From an archaeon (lineage in GTDB: Archaea > Hydrothermarchaeota > Hydrothermarchaeia > JALTZZ01 > JALUTC01), in assembly GCA_027051265.1 (NCBI GenBank), contig JALTZH010000085.1, forward strand, positions 1 through 17,444: a DNA stretch of 17,444 nucleotides, written 5' to 3'. Under the pieces are notes generated by a model. It was not told the DNA's origin. It saw only the letters and a program-made list of their open reading frames with translations, and ran no database searches. The position numbers and the translations under genes were made by a program. Below, one piece after another: positions 14,673-17,444 of the stretch; within the stretch, counting starts at the first letter, position 1; every line of letters starts with the position of its first letter.

Positions 14673-15384
14673 TAATTCCTGCTTTTATAAATGCTTCTTT
14701 CCTTTTCTTGCAGTTACTACATCTTCCACAATGAATAGGGATTCCGTTTCTCAATTTTCCACCATATCCTCTATAGCAACTATACGTATACTCAAATCTG
14801 ACACCTAATTCATAACCTTTTTTAACAACTTCATCCTTTGTCATCTTGATCAACGGAGCATAAATCCTTATATTTTCTTTGAGATGATACTTAAGAATAG
14901 AATACTCGAAAACTTTATTCAATCGCTCTATAAACTCCTCTGTATTATCGGGCATTGGAAGAGGAAGCTCTCTTCTTATTCCAATGAAGATATCCCTTTT
15001 TATTCCATTGTAGAGATAATCATGTTCCGCAATTATTAGAGCTATAGTTGAGATGAGTAAATTTCTACCTGGGATCCACCACCATTTCATTCTTTCGATA
15101 GCTTTTTTCTCATCGTATATCTCTTCATCCTTAATAGTAGGTATTTCTTCGTCTGATGTTAGATAAGATTTCGAAAATTTTTTAAGCCACGATACATCGA
15201 TTTCAATTAATTTTAAATTCAAAAACTCACATATTTTTTTGACACAATATTTTTCTTCTGGACTTGCTCTATGATTATATTCTACTCTTAATGCAACTAT
15301 ATCCTTATATCCAAGTTCCTTCTTGATTAGATAAGCTAGAGTTGTAGATTCTATACCACCGCTTAAACATATTATTGCATACAT
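14647..15384 (-). CDS. queC: QueC-family 7-cyano-7-deazaguanine (preQ0) synthase-like enzyme
   Basis: The 245-residue PP-loop ATPase of the QueC family makes preQ0, which in archaea feeds archaeosine in tRNA. Seen in order: PP-loop SGGIESTT (residues 8-15), WWWIPGRNLLISTIALIIAEH (about 100-120) matching the family 'vPgRN...ls.A...A', and the C-terminal zinc site with TYSCYRG and CGRCSNCKKR followed by AFIKAGINDPSIY, the QueC ending. The PP-loop has Glu where SGGxDS is standard. It overlaps the upstream kinase by 13 bases and the cytochrome b gene by 26 bases, so the three form one operon. A paralogue with another substrate cannot be excluded given the PP-loop change. Confidence 0.82.
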   Translation of the reverse strand: MYAIICLSGGIESTTLAYLIKKELGYKDIVALRVEYNHRASPEEKYCVKKICEFLNLKLIEIDVSWLKKFSKSYLTSDEEIPTIKDEEIYDEKKAIERMKWWWIPGRNLLISTIALIIAEHDYLYNGIKRDIFIGIRRELPLPMPDNTEEFIERLNKVFEYSILKYHLKENIRIYAPLIKMTKDEVVKKGYELGVRFEYTYSCYRGYGGKLRNGIPIHCGRCSNCKKRKEAFIKAGINDPSIYYS

Positions 15385-15860
15385 ATATAGTTAAGAATCT
15401 CTTCCATACAACAATTCAACGATTTTTCCGTATTTATTTTAAGTCTCTCATATTTCGTATCCTCAAACTCTCCTTTTATTTTTAGATAAACTTCGAAATC
15501 TGCATCCGTATACTCTCTATTTTTTTTCATCCTTCTCTTTATTTCTTCTTCCGATGCAGTACATTCTATTAAGTAAAACTTCTTATTCATATCCTTAGCA
15601 ACTCTTATAAATTCTTCTCTAATCTTCTCTTTGTAAAATGTTCCAGAAACTACAACATTAGTATATTTTAATAAATATTTTGTAAGTAACAATATTGATT
15701 TATACACAAGAAGTTTTTCCTCGTAACTATATTTTGGAGTCTCTATTAACTCTTTTCTTATAATATCCGTATCAAGGTGTTCAGCACCTATTCTCTTTGA
15801 AAGTTCCTTTGCGATCGTTGTTTTACCAGTTGCTGGTAAGCCGTATATTATTATTAACAT
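15372..15860 (-). CDS. AAA_33-type P-loop kinase of unknown substrate
   Basis: The 162-residue nucleotide kinase begins with the P-loop GLPATGKTT (residues 7-15). Next come LDTDIIRKEL (about 29-38), the usual acidic and arginine pair after strand 2, and NVVVSGTFYKEKIREEF (about 68-84), as in 'viDatf....R'. A lid-like EEEIKRRMKKNR segment (about 104-115) follows. This fits the predicted-kinase group that includes zeta toxin, APS kinase and L-seryl-tRNA(Sec) kinase relatives. The phosphorylated substrate is unknown. It is the first gene of the operon with queC and cytochrome b. The ATG has no obvious ribosome site and an A/T-rich stretch about 28 bases upstream, so it may be leaderless. Confidence 0.75.
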   Translation of the reverse strand: MLIIIYGLPATGKTTIAKELSKRIGAEHLDTDIIRKELIETPKYSYEEKLLVYKSILLLTKYLLKYTNVVVSGTFYKEKIREEFIRVAKDMNKKFYLIECTASEEEIKRRMKKNREYTDADFEVYLKIKGEFEDTKYERLKINTEKSLNCCMEEILNYICMQ

Positions 15861-15901
15861 AACTATTTTCTAGATATTCTACTAAAATTTCTTGTTACAA
15901 A

Positions 15902-16111
15902 ATGTCGTTAAGAAATCTCCACTTTTCAAAGTTGGGACAAATGTTTAAACGTTTAGAGTGTAATACTTCCTTTTAATGCCTTTGGTGTGGATCAGCTAAG
16001 TTTGTTAAAAAAGGTAGGTTGTTTAAATGTCTTAACTGTGGTATAAAAGCTCATAGAGATATCGTGGCTGCTGCATTGAATATAACCCTCGTCTCAATGG
16101 AAATTCTCTAA
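15902..16111 (+). pseudogene. tnpB: TnpB (IS200/IS605 OrfB) C-terminal remnant
   Basis: One frame reads through about 69 codons with a single internal stop at 15974-15976. The text around it is unmistakable TnpB C-terminus: TSF-stop-CLWCG, then FKCLNCGIKAHRDIVAAALNI (16031-16085, allowing for flanks). This gives the four-cysteine zinc ribbon and the HRD...A.N RuvC-III signature. Intact TnpB is about 370-420 residues, so some 85 percent is gone. The stop falls exactly where TS.tC..CG would have its residue before the first zinc cysteine. It is followed by a GTAACG...GTAGG element end. It cannot make an active nuclease. Confidence 0.8.
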
Positions 16112-16134
16112 GTTGAATCGGTAACGATGTAGGC
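16112..16134 (+). mobile_element. IS200/IS605-like right-end fragment
   Basis: Directly after the tnpB remnant stop, the DNA reads GTTGAATCGGTAACGATGTA followed by GGC. Its GTAACG-x-GTAGG core matches the reverse complement of 7730-7743. It ends abruptly, and from about 16131 the sequence is the 3' end of another broken gene, which marks the element's border or a deletion point. Confidence 0.5.
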
Positions 16135-16184
16135 TTAAAGGAATCGAAAGAGAAAAGATAAAGAAGCTTAAGGAGCTTCTATGA
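16131..16184 (+). pseudogene. C-terminal fragment of a truncated upstream gene
   Basis: The frame ending at 16182-16184 reads RLKGIEREKIKKLKELL and then stops in an ATGA overlap with the next open frame. The four-base overlap and the AAGGAG ribosome site inside this peptide are the hallmarks of a two-gene operon, probably antitoxin then toxin. The 5' part of the first gene is replaced by the element remnant. Confidence 0.45.
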
Positions 16185-16496
16185 TTGATGAGTTTGTTAA
16201 GGAGGTTGAAAAATCTGCAAAAAACTTCTCGCTAAAGATAGAAGTTGTTGCGAAAACTAAGAATGCTGTTAAAATAAAAGTTCAAACAACTGAAAACATA
16301 TATCTTCAGTTCTATTATTAGCTTATCTAAAACAATGAACTATGTTCTGATTGGATGGAACAGAAGACTTTTCGGTAGAGATTGTATTGGTGGCAAATGG
16401 TACCTGCACCCTTTTGAGAATCCCAATGAGCATGTTTTTTGTGATGAAGTTCCAGTAAAGAATTTCTTTGAGAAGGTTTTTGAAAGGCTCTTATAA
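16181..16496 (+). pseudogene. Frameshifted small archaeal toxin-like gene
   Basis: An ATG at 16181 opens MIDEFVKEVEKSAKNFSLK and runs to NIYLQFYY, then stops at 16319-16321. The protein continues one frame over as SLSKTMNYVLIGWNRRLFGR, a GGKWYLHPFENPNEH motif and FFEKVFERLL, ending at 16494-16496. One single-base shift near 16310-16325 explains this. The rejoined product of about 105 residues resembles a group of small archaeal proteins with a W-(H/L)-HP-(F/L)-E-x-P motif, often next to an antitoxin-like gene (TumE/DUF6516-like is my best guess). The overlap with the truncated gene before it supports a former two-gene module. Confidence 0.5.
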
Positions 16497-16704
16497 CTTT
16501 TCTGATTGTTATATAGAGATTGTCCAAATAATATGATTTTGGATAATTTCTCGATATCCATGCCAACGAGAAGTTTCCGAACAAAAGAGTTATAGGAGCC
16601 CTACTTATATTCATACGTCTTTTGGTGTTGATGTTGGTGAGATGTCAACAACCAAAAAAGTTATAAAAACCTTTCCAACTTTTAACCTAAAGGAATTTTC
16701 AAAC
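16497..16704. other. Non-coding stretch with repeated GTTATAANANCC motifs
   Basis: No gene is recognised. AGTTATAAGAGCCTTTC on the minus strand (about 16482-16498) recurs in variant form on the plus strand at about 16658-16674 (AGTTATAAAAACCTTTC). A shorter version, AGTTATAGGAGCC, lies near 16588-16600. These look like old promoter cores of the TATA type left by decayed genes. Confidence 0.35.
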
Positions 16705-16905
16705 CTATTCCTTCTCGACTTCCTCAATTTATTTCATCCTTTCTTTCCGATAATATTTCCAAAAGTTTTTTCAACAATACTGCCTTTTCTTATTATTTTT
16801 ATCTCTTATTATTTTTATCTTAATTCTTTCTTTTTCTCTAAGCTCGACCTTTTCAAACGGTTTTATAACACCGTTTTCATAGATTGCTTCTATTATCTTT
16901 GCTAT
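16705..16905 (-). pseudogene. Decayed AF2212-like (DUF104) antitoxin gene
   Basis: Reading leftward from 16905 gives IAKIIEAIYENGVIKPFEKV and then ELREKERIKIKII, the classic N-terminus of AF2212-like antitoxins (PF01954), which normally read M-x-K-x-I-x-A-x-Y-E-x-G-V-x-K-P. The initiator ATG is replaced by ATA, and an upstream in-frame ATG is followed by a stop. After about 45 codons the frame breaks. GSIVEKTFGNIIGKKG and then IEEVEKE continue in other frames, matching the family's C-terminal 'G.ve.tfG.i....ieeve.E' pattern. At least two frameshifts and a lost start make it non-functional. Such antitoxins usually pair with PIN toxins; a decayed PIN gene lies just beyond, on the opposite strand. 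Confidence 0.65.
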
Positions 16906-17033
16906 ATTTCTAATTTAAATCTTCATAACTTCAAGGAAATTAAACCGCAAACGAAAATTTTAATGAGAAAAAGCTTGAAGTTTACTAAATAACAATGTTT
17001 ATGTATTTGTTTAATAGGGTTGCGGGCTACAAT

Positions 17034-17444
17034 ATGAAGCTTATACTTAATTATACATATAGTCAGAGCTGGATTCATTAAAGTTTTTATTTTATTAAAA
17101 GAGGCTGGAATAGAGCTCATTGTTCCAAGAGAGGTTGTGAATGAAGTTGTTGGGAGAGAAAAGAATTATGCAGATTCTGCTCTTGTTTAAGATTTCATAG
17201 AAAAAGGAGTTATAAAGGTTGCTAAGATAGAAAGCGAGATTTTTAAAGCACTTCTTGCGAGAAATGAATTAAACGAAAAGTCTTTACACAAAGGGGAGAT
17301 TAAAGTTCTTTTTCTTGGAAAGAAGCTCAACGGAATTGCTATAATAGATGAAAAACCTGCAAGAGTTGTTGGAAGGATCTTGGGAATAGAAGTTAGAGGA
17401 AACGTTTACCTGCTTATGCTTCTTTTCAAAAAAGGTTTCATTAA
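17034..17444 (+). pseudogene. Decayed PIN-domain toxin (VapC/DUF3368-like), cut by window edge
   Basis: From an ATG at 17034 the first codons give MKLILN. The frame then breaks and resumes as RAGFIKVFILLKEAGIELIV, PREVVNEVV and a run to SALV, with an in-frame TAA at 17188-17190. After it the same frame continues to the window end with GVIKVAKI, LHKGEIKVLFLGKKLNG, IAIIDEKPARVVGRILGIEV and LLMLLFKKGFI. This is the layout of DUF3368-type PIN nucleases: 'LH.GE...i.Lg..l....iiDe..aR..a..lgi...G...lLl.l.kkG.i'. The acidic residues Glu (GE) and Asp (IDE) are kept, and the N-terminal acidic residue is lost at the frameshift. It has one frameshift and one stop and was probably inactivated recently. 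Confidence 0.65.

Noticed and set aside
16327-16614. Minus-strand frames of 73 and 95 codons
   Set aside because: They run antisense to the toxin-like pseudogene, which has recognisable protein motifs on the plus strand; no family resemblance was seen.
16642-16992. A plus-strand 116-codon frame rich in F, S and L
   Set aside because: It is the antisense shadow of the AF2212-like antitoxin remnant, whose conserved N-terminus is clear on the minus strand.
17188-17190. In-frame TAA in the PIN gene as possible recoding
   Set aside because: The same gene also has an N-terminal frameshift and sits among other broken genes, so decay is the simpler reading.

Overview
The window is AT-rich DNA that reads as archaeal. 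It carries a CODH alpha/epsilon pair of the methanogen/Archaeoglobus type (CdhA, CdhB), an F420-handling FrhB-type flavoprotein, GGTGA-type ribosome binding sites, TATA-like promoters, a QueC-type enzyme that would serve archaeosine synthesis, and AF2212-like/PIN toxin-antitoxin relics. Several c-type and b-type cytochrome genes point to an anaerobic, respiratory, probably autotrophic or CO-using archaeon in or near the Archaeoglobi or other cytochrome-rich Euryarchaeota. The exact lineage cannot be fixed from this window.

Layout. (1) 1-4478, minus strand: an Lrp/AsnC regulator cut by the left edge, then the tight operon frhB-like > cdhA > cdhB. No acetyl-CoA synthase subunits (CdhC/D/E) are present, so this looks like a stand-alone CO dehydrogenase with its own F420-type electron partner. 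(2) 4529-7637: a divergent MacB/LolD-type ABC system with two paralogous FtsX-like permeases on opposite strands and one ATPase. (3) 7638-7874: a solo IS200/IS605-like end and an AT-rich promoter region. (4) 7875-13431, plus strand: a sulfur and cytochrome block. It holds a proline-rich lipoprotein with a beta-propeller-like body and one haem site, DsrH-, DsrE- and DsrF-like proteins, a membrane-anchored multihaem cytochrome c, TusA and two YeeE/YedE half-transporters. The YedE + TusA + DsrE combination resembles the 'YTD' set described in sulfur-disproportionating bacteria. Here it sits with haem proteins that could pass electrons to or from the cell surface. (5) 13737-15860, minus strand: a P-loop kinase, a QueC-like PP-loop enzyme and a b6-type dihaem cytochrome b in overlapping genes. 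(6) 15900-17444: a gene graveyard with a TnpB C-terminal remnant, an IS end, and three decayed toxin-antitoxin-type genes broken by stops and frameshifts.

How it may work together (inference): the CODH could exchange electrons between CO/CO2 and F420. The sulfur block could import and relay sulfane sulfur through YedE, TusA and DsrEFH, with the cytochromes linking sulfur chemistry to the membrane. The cytochrome b is a candidate quinone-side partner. A notable anomaly is that the multihaem cytochrome's signal peptide is one base out of frame at a run of seven T, so its visible ATG lies downstream of a clear signal peptide and an additional CxxCH.
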